Shown here piece by piece: positions 6,143-12,197 of a stretch of 13,066 nucleotides of DNA (position 1 is its first letter; each line of letters starts with the position of its first letter). The notes beneath the pieces were generated by a model. That model was not told the DNA's origin, ran no database searches, and saw only the letters and a list, made by a program, of their open reading frames with translations. Source of the stretch: an uncultured Oscillospiraceae bacterium (GTDB lineage Bacteria; Bacillota; Clostridia; Oscillospirales; Oscillospiraceae); NCBI GenBank assembly GCA_934572325.1, contig CAKTKT010000051.1, positions 1-13,066 on the forward strand, written 5' to 3'. The translations under genes were made by a program, and so were the position numbers.

Positions 6143-7525
6143 ATGAAGAAAGTACAGTTTACCGAGACAGTCCTGCGCGATGCGAGCCAGTCGCTGATCG
6201 CAACGAGACTGCCGTATGAGAAGATGGAGCCGATCCTTGAGACGATGGACAAGGCGGGGTACTATTCCGCCGAGTGCTGGGGCGGGGCGACGTTTGACGT
6301 GTGCCTGCGCTTTCTGGGCGAGGATCCGTGGGAGCGTCTGCGCAAAATCCGCGCAAAAATGCCCAACACGAAGCTGCAAATGCTGCTGCGCGGGCAGAAC
6401 ATCCTCGGGTATAAGCACTACCCTGACGACATCGTCCGCCGCTTCGTCCGCGCTTCCGTCAAGAACGGCATCGACATCATCCGCATCTTCGACGCGCTCA
6501 ACGACGTCAACAACCTCAAGGTCGCAATAGAGGAGACCGTGAAGTCCGGCGCTATCGCCTCCGGCACGATCTCCTACACCACCAGCCCCGTGCATACCCG
6601 CGAGAAGTACGTCGAGATGGTCAGGGAGCTTGCGCAGATGGGCGTCGGCTCTATCTGCATCAAGGACATGGCGGGCATACTCACCCCCGCCGCGGCGTAT
6701 GACCTCGTCGCCGCAATAAAGGATGCGGTGGATCTCCCCGTCGTCATGCACACCCACTGCACCACCGGACTTGCGTACATGACCTATCTCAAGGGCGTCG
6801 AAGCCGGCGCGGACGTGATAGACACCGCCATCTCCCCGTTCTCCGGCGGCACGTCCCAGCCCGCGACGGAGACCCTCGCCTACGCCCTGCGGGAGCTTGG
6901 CTACGAGGTCGAGCTCGACCAGCCCACGCTCTACAAGATAGCGGACTACTTCAAGCCCATCCGCAACGAGTATATAAAGGACGGCACGCTCAACCCCATC
7001 TCCATGGGAACGGACACCCAGTGCCTCAACTACCAGATCCCCGGCGGTATGCTCTCCAACCTCCTCAGCCAGCTCAAGAGCCTCCACGCGCTGGACAAGT
7101 TCGACGCGGCGCTCAAGGAGACGCCCGCCGTGCGCAAGGATATGGGCTATCCCCCGCTCGTCACCCCGACAAGCCAGCTCGTCGGCACGCAGGCGGTGCA
7201 GAATGTGCTCTCGGGCGAGCGCTACAAGAACGTCGGCGCGGAGCTGAAGGCGTACTGCCGCGGCGAGTACGGGCGTACCCCCGCCCCCATCGACCCGGAG
7301 GTCCGCGCGAAGATACTCGGCGACGAGAAGCCCATCGAGGGGCGCTACGCCGATTCCCTGCCCACCGACACCTACGAAAAAGCCGCCGAGAAGCTCGGCG
7401 ACACCGCAAGGTGCGAGGAGGACGTCCTCTCCTACATTGCCTTCCCCTCCGTCGCAGAGAAGTTCTTCGACGAGCGCAGGGCGAACGAGGAGAAGCGGGT
7501 GCGCTACTCCGTTGAGGCGCTCTGA
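6143..7525 (+). CDS. oadA: Oxaloacetate decarboxylase alpha subunit (carboxyltransferase), without biotin domain
   Basis: A 460-residue cytoplasmic carboxyltransferase that moves the carboxyl group of oxaloacetate to the biotin carrier, releasing pyruvate. The TIM-barrel domain (about 1-270) shows RDASQSLIATR with metal-binding Asp13, the carboxylated lysine Lys174 in SICIKDMAG, and His203 and His205 in VMHTHCTTG. The conserved carboxylase domain follows to about 450. The protein ends without the fused biotinyl domain of enterobacterial OadA (about 590 residues); the carrier is encoded two genes downstream. The usual RDAHQS reads RDASQS. ATG 6143 is preferred over the in-frame TTG 6125 because GGAGG (6134-6138) lies between them. 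A pyruvate carboxylase subunit B label would fit the domain, but the beta subunit downstream argues for the decarboxylase. Confidence 0.93.
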   Translation: MKKVQFTETVLRDASQSLIATRLPYEKMEPILETMDKAGYYSAECWGGATFDVCLRFLGEDPWERLRKIRAKMPNTKLQMLLRGQNILGYKHYPDDIVRRFVRASVKNGIDIIRIFDALNDVNNLKVAIEETVKSGAIASGTISYTTSPVHTREKYVEMVRELAQMGVGSICIKDMAGILTPAAAYDLVAAIKDAVDLPVVMHTHCTTGLAYMTYLKGVEAGADVIDTAISPFSGGTSQPATETLAYALRELGYEVELDQPTLYKIADYFKPIRNEYIKDGTLNPISMGTDTQCLNYQIPGGMLSNLLSQLKSLHALDKFDAALKETPAVRKDMGYPPLVTPTSQLVGTQAVQNVLSGERYKNVGAELKAYCRGEYGRTPAPIDPEVRAKILGDEKPIEGRYADSLPTDTYEKAAEKLGDTARCEEDVLSYIAFPSVAEKFFDERRANEEKRVRYSVEAL

Positions 7526-7539
7526 GGAGGCTGCTTATT

Positions 7540-7878
7540 ATGGATATGGTCAACATTTCTATCTCCGCCGCCTCAATAACGGCGCTGCTGGGATACCTCG
7601 TGGTATTCGTGGGGCTTATTCTGCTGATGCTCGTCATCATGCTGATGAGCAGGTTCTTCATTGAGAAGAAAAAGGAAGCAGCGCCCGCGCCCGCCGCTGC
7701 CGCGCCTGCACCCGCCGCCCCTGCGGCAAAGCCCGAGGCGCACGGCACAGCCGGCGAGCTCAAGCTCTACGATACCGACCCCAGAGACGCCGCCATGGTC
7801 ATGGCGATCGTCGCCGACACGCTCGGCAAGCCGCTCAATCAGCTCCGCTTCATTTCCATCAAGGAGGTCAAGGAATAA
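7540..7878 (+). CDS. oadG: OadG-like small membrane subunit of the decarboxylase
   Basis: A 112-residue protein with one membrane segment (about 15-38) ending in basic IEKKK, then an Ala/Pro-rich linker (about 47-65). The conserved C-terminal block DPRDAAMVMAIVADTLGKPLNQLRFISIKEVKE runs from 80 to 112. In characterised Na+ pumps the gamma/delta subunit tethers the alpha subunit to the membrane beta subunit and assists assembly. GAGGAGG (7524-7530) overlaps the oadA stop and sits 9 bases before the ATG, giving tight coupling. Its stop overlaps the ATG of the biotin carrier (TAATG). Sequence conservation among such subunits is low, so the name rests on topology and position. Confidence 0.85.
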   Translation: MDMVNISISAASITALLGYLVVFVGLILLMLVIMLMSRFFIEKKKEAAPAPAAAAPAPAAPAAKPEAHGTAGELKLYDTDPRDAAMVMAIVADTLGKPLNQLRFISIKEVKE

Positions 7879-8285
7879 TGAAATATAAAGTCACGCTCAA
7901 TAACCGCGTATACGAGGTCGAGGTGGAGGAGGGCAGCGCGATGCTCGCGGACGAGTACGCCCTCGCCGCTCCCGCCGCTCCCGCACCTGCCGCACCCGTG
8001 CCCGCCGCAACCGTGCCCGCCGCAGTCGCCGCGCCTGCGCCCGCGCCCGCCGCTGCCGCGCCTCTTGCCGCCGGCGAGACCGTCAAGAGCCCCATGCCCG
8101 GCAACATCCTCAATATAAACGTCGCTCAGGGGCAAGCCGTCAAGGAGGGCGACACCCTCGTGGTTCTCGAAGCGATGAAGATGGAAAATGACGTTGTCGC
8201 GCCGCGTGACGGCACGGTCGCGCAGATCGTCGTGACCAAGGGCGCCGTGGTCGAGACCGGCTCTCCCCTCGTCATTCTGGCATAA
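7878..8285 (+). CDS. Biotin carboxyl carrier subunit of the decarboxylase
   Basis: A 135-residue protein. A short N-terminal beta region (1-25) is followed by an Ala/Pro/Val linker (about 29-64) that would act as a flexible swinging arm. A biotinyl domain (about 68-135) contains the biotinylation motif EAMKMEN with acceptor Lys101, and the paired PMPGNIL turn (72-78). It ferries CO2 from the alpha subunit to the beta subunit. AAGGAGG at 7861-7867, inside the end of oadG, is the ribosome site, and the start overlaps the oadG stop by one base. It is equivalent to the separate biotin subunits of methylmalonyl-CoA and glutaconyl-CoA decarboxylases, which is why the substrate rests on the alpha subunit. 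Confidence 0.94.
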   Translation: MKYKVTLNNRVYEVEVEEGSAMLADEYALAAPAAPAPAAPVPAATVPAAVAAPAPAPAAAAPLAAGETVKSPMPGNILNINVAQGQAVKEGDTLVVLEAMKMENDVVAPRDGTVAQIVVTKGAVVETGSPLVILA

Positions 8286-8297
8286 GGGAGGAGAGCT

Positions 8298-9521
8298 ATG
8301 GATATACTCGGTACTCTCCGGGATCTGGCGCTGGAATCCGGCTTCGCCGCGTTCTTCACGACCGCCGGCGGCTGGAAGAACCTCGTCATGATACTCATCG
8401 GCTTTTTGCTTTTGTACCTTGGCATCGCAAAGAAGTTCGAGCCGCTGCTGCTCGTCGGCATCGCGTTCGGCTGCCTTCTGTCAAACCTCAGCTACTTTAT
8501 CGGCATGGGCGAGAACGCCCTCTACCACCCCGAGCTCTGGACGCAGTTTCTCGACAGCTCCAGCCCGTACTACCACAGCTACGGTCACATCATGAGCAAC
8601 GCCGGACTGCTGGACTTTTTCTACATCGGCGTTAAAGCGGGCATCTACCCGTCGCTCATCTTCATGGGCGTGGGCGCGATGACGGACTTCGGTCCTCTGC
8701 TCTCCAACCCCAAGAGCCTGCTGCTGGGCGCGGCGGCTCAGCTCGGCGTGTTCGTGGCGTTCCTCGGCGCGGTTATGCTCGGCTTCACCGGACCTCAGGC
8801 GGCATCCATCGGCATCATCGGCGGCGCTGACGGTCCTACCGCGATATACCTGACCACGAAGCTCGCGCCGGAGCTGCTCGGACCCATCGCCATCGCGGCG
8901 TACTCGTACATGGCGCTCATCCCGCTCATCCAGCCGCCTATCATGAAGCTGCTGACGACGGATGAGATGCGCAAGGTCAAGATGGAGCAGACGCGCGAGG
9001 TCAGCAAGGCGGAGAAGATAATCTTCCCCATCGTTGTTGCGACGTTCGTCATTCTCCTCCTGCCCTCGACCGCGCCTTTGATTGGCTGCCTGATGCTGGG
9101 CAACCTCTTCCGCGAGACCGGCGTGACCGACCGCCTCTCCGACACATCGCAGAACGCGCTGATGAACATTGTCACCATCTTCCTTGCAACCTCCGTCGGC
9201 GCGACGATGACGGGCGACAACTTCATACAGCTCCAGACCATATACATCATCCTGCTCGGTCTTGTGGCGTTCGGCATCTCCACTGTCGGCGGACTGCTGG
9301 GCGGCGTTGCGATGTTCTACGGCTCGGGCAAGAAGATAAACCCGCTGATCGGCTCTGCGGGCGTGTCCGCGGTGCCCATGGCGGCGCGCGTGTCTCAGGA
9401 CGTCGGGCGCAAGTACAACAAGACCAACTTCCTGCTCATGCACGCGATGGGTCCCAACGTCGCGGGCGTTATCGGCTCTGCCATCGCCGCGGGCTTCCTC
9501 CTCTCCGTCTTCGGCGGGTGA
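8298..9521 (+). CDS. oadB: Na+-translocating decarboxylase beta subunit
   Basis: A 407-residue polytopic membrane protein that decarboxylates carboxybiotin and uses the energy to export Na+. The signature GIIGGADGPTAIYLTTKLAP (172-191) carries Asp178, equivalent to Asp203 of Klebsiella OadB. The other functional residues fall at the same offset of 25: Asn348, Gly352, Ser357 (NPLIGSAGVS) and Arg364 (MAARVS). A second conserved block is MGPNVAGVIGSAIAAG (384-399). The pump is therefore predicted to be functional. GGAGG at 8287-8291 lies 6 bases before the ATG, and the gap to the biotin carrier is 12 bases. It is the last gene of the operon, ending at the terminator 9551-9580. Confidence 0.96.
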   Translation: MDILGTLRDLALESGFAAFFTTAGGWKNLVMILIGFLLLYLGIAKKFEPLLLVGIAFGCLLSNLSYFIGMGENALYHPELWTQFLDSSSPYYHSYGHIMSNAGLLDFFYIGVKAGIYPSLIFMGVGAMTDFGPLLSNPKSLLLGAAAQLGVFVAFLGAVMLGFTGPQAASIGIIGGADGPTAIYLTTKLAPELLGPIAIAAYSYMALIPLIQPPIMKLLTTDEMRKVKMEQTREVSKAEKIIFPIVVATFVILLLPSTAPLIGCLMLGNLFRETGVTDRLSDTSQNALMNIVTIFLATSVGATMTGDNFIQLQTIYIILLGLVAFGISTVGGLLGGVAMFYGSGKKINPLIGSAGVSAVPMAARVSQDVGRKYNKTNFLLMHAMGPNVAGVIGSAIAAGFLLSVFGG

Positions 9522-9550
9522 GCGCCTCGGCGCATATATGCCGCATAAAA

Positions 9551-9580
9551 ACAAAACCACCGGCTTTCCGGTGGTTTTGT
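9551..9580. terminator. Bidirectional terminator between oadB and the aminotransferase
   Basis: A perfect 13-bp stem, ACAAAACCACCGG (9551-9563) and CCGGTGGTTTTGT (9568-9580), with a CTTT loop. On the plus strand it runs into GCTTTTTC; on the minus strand into a TTTTGTTTTTATG tail. It sits between the convergent stops at 9521 and 9587 and should serve both. Confidence 0.92.
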
Positions 9581-9586
9581 GCTTTT

Positions 9587-10780
9587 TCAATGCGTTTCGT
9601 TGTACTTTTTTATCGCTTTGGAGAGAATGTCCATCGCGCGCTCAATATCCTGCTTTTTGAGGACGTATGCCATGCGCACCTCGTTTTTCCCCTTGCCGGG
9701 CGTGGCGTAGAACGGCTCGCCGCAGGCGAACATCACAGTCTCGCCGTTGTCGTCAAACTCGTCGAGCAGCCAGCTCTGGAACGTGTCCGCATCATCGACC
9801 GGCAGCGCCGCCATCACATAGAACGCGCCCGCCGGCGTTTCGCACACGACGCCGGGGATCTCCCTCAGCTTTGCCATCATCGCGTCTCGGCGCGAGCGGT
9901 ACTCCTCGCGCACGGCGGTGAAATACTCCGCGCCCACCGTGTATAGCTGCGCCGCAGCGAGCTGATCGACCGTGGCGGAGCACAGGCGGCACTGGCACCA
10001 CTTCATGCACTGGCTCATAAGCTCGCGGTTGCGGCTTATCACCATGCCGATGCGCGCGCCGCACGCGGAGAAGCGCTTGGAGACGGAGTCGAGGACGACG
10101 ACGTTGTCCTCGTACCCCTCGAGCTGGAGCGCGCTGACAAGCGGACCGTCGGCGTACACGAACTCCCTGTACACCTCGTCGCAGATGATGAAGAGCTCAT
10201 GCTCACGCGCGACGTCCAGCATGAGCTTCAGCTCGTCATGCGTGAGGACGTTGCCGGTCGGGTTGCCGGGGTTGGTGATGAGTATGGCGCGGGTATGAGC
10301 GTTGATGCACGCCTCCACGCGCTCGCGCACGGCGTAGCGGTAGCCCTCCTCGGGGCAGGTCGGTATGGGGCGGATGCTCGCGCCCGAGAGGTTCACCGCA
10401 GTGGAGTAGTTGGGGTAGAACGGCTCGGGCACGATTATCTCGTCGCCGTCGTCGAGGATCGCCGCCATCAGCATCTGCATACCCTCGCTGCCGCCGGTGG
10501 TGACGAGCACGTCGCCGCGCGCAAGCTCCACGCCGAGCCTGGCATAGTACCCGCGCACCGCGTCTATAAGCTCCTCCACGCCGGCGGAGGGCGCGTACTC
10601 CAAAACGGGCTCGTCAAAGCTCTTGAGCGCGTCGAAATACGCCGTTGGAGTGGCAATATCGGGCTGACCGATGTTGAGGTGATATATCTTTACACCGCGC
10701 TTCTCGGCTGCCGCCGCCGCAGGGGCAAACTTGCGCATGGGGGACAGCCCGCATTTTTCTATCTTGGACGAAAACTTCAT
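9587..10780 (-). CDS. PLP-dependent aminotransferase class I/II (aspartate aminotransferase-like)
   Basis: A 397-residue cytoplasmic fold-type I aminotransferase. Landmarks are LNIGQPDIATP (35-45), the substrate-loop YAPSAGVEEL, NPGNPTG (170-176) with Asn173, CDEVYREF with Asp201 and Tyr204, and the PLP lysine Lys235 in DSVSKRFSACGARIG with Arg243. The substrate carboxylate arginine is probably Arg369 (VRMAYV). The Lys235 block differs from the SLSKAFSMTGWR form of classic aspartate or alanine enzymes, so the amino donor is not settled. The start at 10780 is chosen because AAGGAG (10789-10794) lies 8 bases upstream; the frame extends to 10831 without a ribosome site and across the promoter. 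It is a single-gene unit with promoter 10822-10850 and the shared terminator. Confidence 0.92.
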   Translation of the reverse strand: MKFSSKIEKCGLSPMRKFAPAAAAAEKRGVKIYHLNIGQPDIATPTAYFDALKSFDEPVLEYAPSAGVEELIDAVRGYYARLGVELARGDVLVTTGGSEGMQMLMAAILDDGDEIIVPEPFYPNYSTAVNLSGASIRPIPTCPEEGYRYAVRERVEACINAHTRAILITNPGNPTGNVLTHDELKLMLDVAREHELFIICDEVYREFVYADGPLVSALQLEGYEDNVVVLDSVSKRFSACGARIGMVISRNRELMSQCMKWCQCRLCSATVDQLAAAQLYTVGAEYFTAVREEYRSRRDAMMAKLREIPGVVCETPAGAFYVMAALPVDDADTFQSWLLDEFDDNGETVMFACGEPFYATPGKGKNEVRMAYVLKKQDIERAMDILSKAIKKYNETH

Positions 10781-10821
10781 ATGGCTCACTCCTTGATTTA
10801 TAGTAGAATAGAATTGCTTAA

Positions 10822-10850
10822 ATTGTATCACATTGCGGGAATTTTTTCAA
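10822..10850 (-). promoter_or_regulatory. Promoter of the aminotransferase gene
   Basis: On the minus strand TTGAAA (10850-10845), 17 bases, then TACAAT (10827-10822), 42 bases before the chosen ATG. It excludes the longer reading-frame start at 10831, which would lie inside the promoter. Confidence 0.75.
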
Positions 10851-10887
10851 GTCTTGCTCAAATGTTGACGAAGCGGCGGCGACCCTC

Positions 10888-10916
10888 TTGCAAAAAAGCG
10901 CATTTTGGGTTAACAT
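10888..10916 (+). promoter_or_regulatory. Promoter of the Lar-like gene
   Basis: TTGCAA (10888-10893), 17 bases, then TAACAT (10911-10916), 32 bases before the ATG at 10949. It is divergent from the aminotransferase promoter, the two -35 boxes being about 37 bases apart. Confidence 0.58.
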
Positions 10917-10948
10917 TGCAGGGCACGAATAATAACGGAGGTTTGGTC

Positions 10949-11173
10949 ATGGATATTCATGAAACGATAGAGCTTCAGGACTGCCCGTTTTGCGGCGGCA
11001 CGGGACTGCTGGAGGAGGAGCACGGCTGGTGCTGGTTTGTGATGTGCCGCGACTGCGGCGCACAGACCGCCGCGTTTGAGTTCAAGACCCCGGAGGAGCG
11101 CGTCGCCGCGGCGAATCAGGCGGCGTATCTGTGGAATATCGGCAAGGTCGTCCGCGCCGATATAGGGGAGTGA
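10949..11173 (+). CDS. Lar-like restriction-alleviation zinc-ribbon protein
   Basis: A 74-residue protein with the layout of the Lar restriction-alleviation family. CPFCGG gives the first zinc pair (Cys12, Cys15), CRDCGAQT the second (Cys33, Cys36), and a C-terminal A-x-x-LWN (Trp62, Asn63) closes the family pattern. The named family member, phage Rac Lar in E. coli, eases type I restriction; most chromosomal relatives are untested and often come from prophages. No phage structural genes are near, so it may be a leftover or a domesticated gene. GGAGG at 10937-10941 lies 7 bases before the ATG. It is a single-gene unit with a promoter at 10888 and a hairpin at 11203-11238. Confidence 0.8.
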   Translation: MDIHETIELQDCPFCGGTGLLEEEHGWCWFVMCRDCGAQTAAFEFKTPEERVAAANQAAYLWNIGKVVRADIGE

Positions 11174-11202
11174 CCCGAACGGCGGATAAATAATACACAG
11201 CA

Positions 11203-11238
11203 GACCCCGACAGGGTGAGAAATCACCCCGCCGGGGTC
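11203..11238 (+). terminator. Terminator hairpin after the Lar-like gene
   Basis: GACCCCG (11203-11209) pairs with CGGGGTC (11232-11238), enclosing a second stem GGGTGA/TCACCC with a GAAA loop. The tail GGTTTATG is only weakly T-rich. It lies 30 bases beyond the stop codon. Confidence 0.7.
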
Positions 11239-11479
11239 GGTTTATGCCTTGCGCAGGAGGGGTATCACTCCCACTCGCTCCCTGAAACCGTGACCTAAAC
11301 GACTTTGTATAGACCGTTTAGCTCCGATTATCAGGATTACTTAGATTATCCAAGAATTACGGTGTATTATAATTCCTGTTGTCATTGTGTTGTCACGAAG
11401 ATAGGTTGGTGCAGAACCAATCTACATAGATATTATAGCGTAGTGCTCTTTGAATTGCAATACTGCTTTTCAAAATTTA
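11239..11479. other. AT-rich intergenic junction without a gene
   Basis: Base composition falls from GC-rich to AT-rich near 11290. CTAAACG (11295-11301) and CGTTTAG (11315-11321) form a 7-bp inverted repeat with a 13-base spacer. AGGTTGGT (11403-11410) and ACCAATCT (11416-11423) form a hairpin. The 72-codon open frame at 11305-11523 has no ribosome site and an AT-rich random composition. I see no gene here. It is a likely left boundary of the imported abiE segment, but no direct repeat or integrase is visible. Confidence 0.45.
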
Positions 11480-11503
11480 CACGCAATATCTTCAAAAAGC
11501 GTG
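11480..11503. promoter_or_regulatory. abiE operator 1 (CACGC-N14-GCGTG)
   Basis: CACGC (11480-11484), 14 bases, GCGTG (11499-11503), extended on the outside to ACACGCA and GCGTGCA. It lies just upstream of the -35 box. The copy at 11547-11570 has the same arms and spacer. AbiEi proteins studied elsewhere repress their own promoter by binding two such inverted repeats; assigning these copies to that role is inference. Confidence 0.72.
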
Positions 11504-11512
11504 CAAAACATA

Positions 11513-11541
11513 TTGATTTTTGAGAGCTCGGGCATTATAAT
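11513..11541 (+). promoter_or_regulatory. Promoter of abiEi-abiEii
   Basis: TTGATT (11513-11518), 17 bases, then a perfect TATAAT (11536-11541). The expected transcript start is near 11548, at the edge of operator 2, so protein bound at both operators would block polymerase. Confidence 0.82.
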
Positions 11542-11546
11542 ATAAA

Positions 11547-11570
11547 CACGCATAATGCAAATATTGCGTG
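11547..11570. promoter_or_regulatory. abiE operator 2 (CACGC-N14-GCGTG)
   Basis: CACGC (11547-11551), 14 bases, GCGTG (11566-11570), again with ACACGCA and GCGTGCA outer bases. It lies 67 bases from the first copy and covers the predicted transcript start. Its left arm can also pair with the first copy's right arm, and ATATTGCGTG (11561-11570) is the exact complement of CACGCAATAT (11480-11489). Confidence 0.72.
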
Positions 11571-11588
11571 CAGAAAGTTGGTGACAGG

Positions 11589-12197
11589 TTGAGCAAGTAC
11601 GATATCGTCAACGAAGTCTTTGATACCATCGGAGAAATTGCAAAGAAATCGGATTTTATTTCTGCCGGACTCAAAGACCAGGATGTATATGCGCTTTGTA
11701 AGCAGGGGTATCTCGAGCGTGTGAAAAAGGGGTATTACAAGCTGGCCGTTGGAGACGAGCCAAAAGAGGAGTATATCCTTTTGAAGCTGATGACACACGG
11801 GGTCGTCTGCGTGGAATCGGCTTTGTTTTACTATGGATATAGCGACTTTGCACCCCGAGAATGGTCAATTACCGTTCCACGCTCTTATTCCAGAACGGTG
11901 AAGGCGATTCAGGCGGAAGTGCCGGTGAAAGCGTACTATGTTCAGAATGATATGTACCACCTGGGCGAAACGACAGGGACATTCAACGGCGTAACGCTTC
12001 CGGTCTATGACCGTGAACGCACCGTCTGCGACTGCTTCAAGTACCGCACGAAGCTGGATAACGAGATATTCAACAAAGCCGTCAATGCTTATGTGGCGGA
12101 TGAGGAGAAAAATCTTGCCAACCTTTCCAAATACGCAAAGGAAATGGGCGTTTATAAGAAAATGATGAGTGTTATGGAGGTGCTGCTGAATGGCTGA
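11589..12197 (+). CDS. abiEi: AbiEi family antitoxin / transcriptional repressor
   Basis: A 202-residue protein, the antitoxin of an AbiE type IV toxin-antitoxin pair, also a phage abortive-infection system. Residues 1-55 form a winged helix (SKYDIVNEVFDTIGEIAKKSDF, then LCKQGYLERVKKGYYKLA), which would bind the operators. The rest is the AbiEi C-terminal domain, with VCVESALFYYGYSDFAPREW (73-92) and VYDRERTVCDCFKYRTKLD (139-157), which should antagonise the toxin. The start is uncertain: TTG 11589 has GGTGA at 11580-11584 and homologues begin near SKYDI, whereas the in-frame GTG 11568 lies inside operator 2 and has no ribosome site. It overlaps the toxin start by 8 bases. AT-rich codon use differs from the rest of the window. 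Confidence 0.9.
   Translation: MSKYDIVNEVFDTIGEIAKKSDFISAGLKDQDVYALCKQGYLERVKKGYYKLAVGDEPKEEYILLKLMTHGVVCVESALFYYGYSDFAPREWSITVPRSYSRTVKAIQAEVPVKAYYVQNDMYHLGETTGTFNGVTLPVYDRERTVCDCFKYRTKLDNEIFNKAVNAYVADEEKNLANLSKYAKEMGVYKKMMSVMEVLLNG

Noticed and set aside
6071..7087. A 338-codon open frame on the minus strand
   Set aside because: It lies antisense to oadA; its Val/Gly/Asp/His-rich composition is the shadow of GC-rich codons, and it has no family resemblance or ribosome site.
7955..8070. Repetitive GCC/CCC-rich tract as a DNA repeat array
   Set aside because: It encodes the expected Ala/Pro linker of the biotin carrier; units are irregular, so this is protein low complexity rather than a CRISPR or tandem repeat.
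8481..9590. A 369-codon open frame on the minus strand
   Set aside because: It is antisense to oadB, very rich in Arg, His, Glu and Asp as expected from the complement of a membrane protein, and crosses the bidirectional terminator.
11265..11297. Minus-strand end of a gene reading VTVSGSEWE then stop
   Set aside because: An in-frame stop occurs only nine codons upstream, so at best it is a tiny relic and more likely chance.
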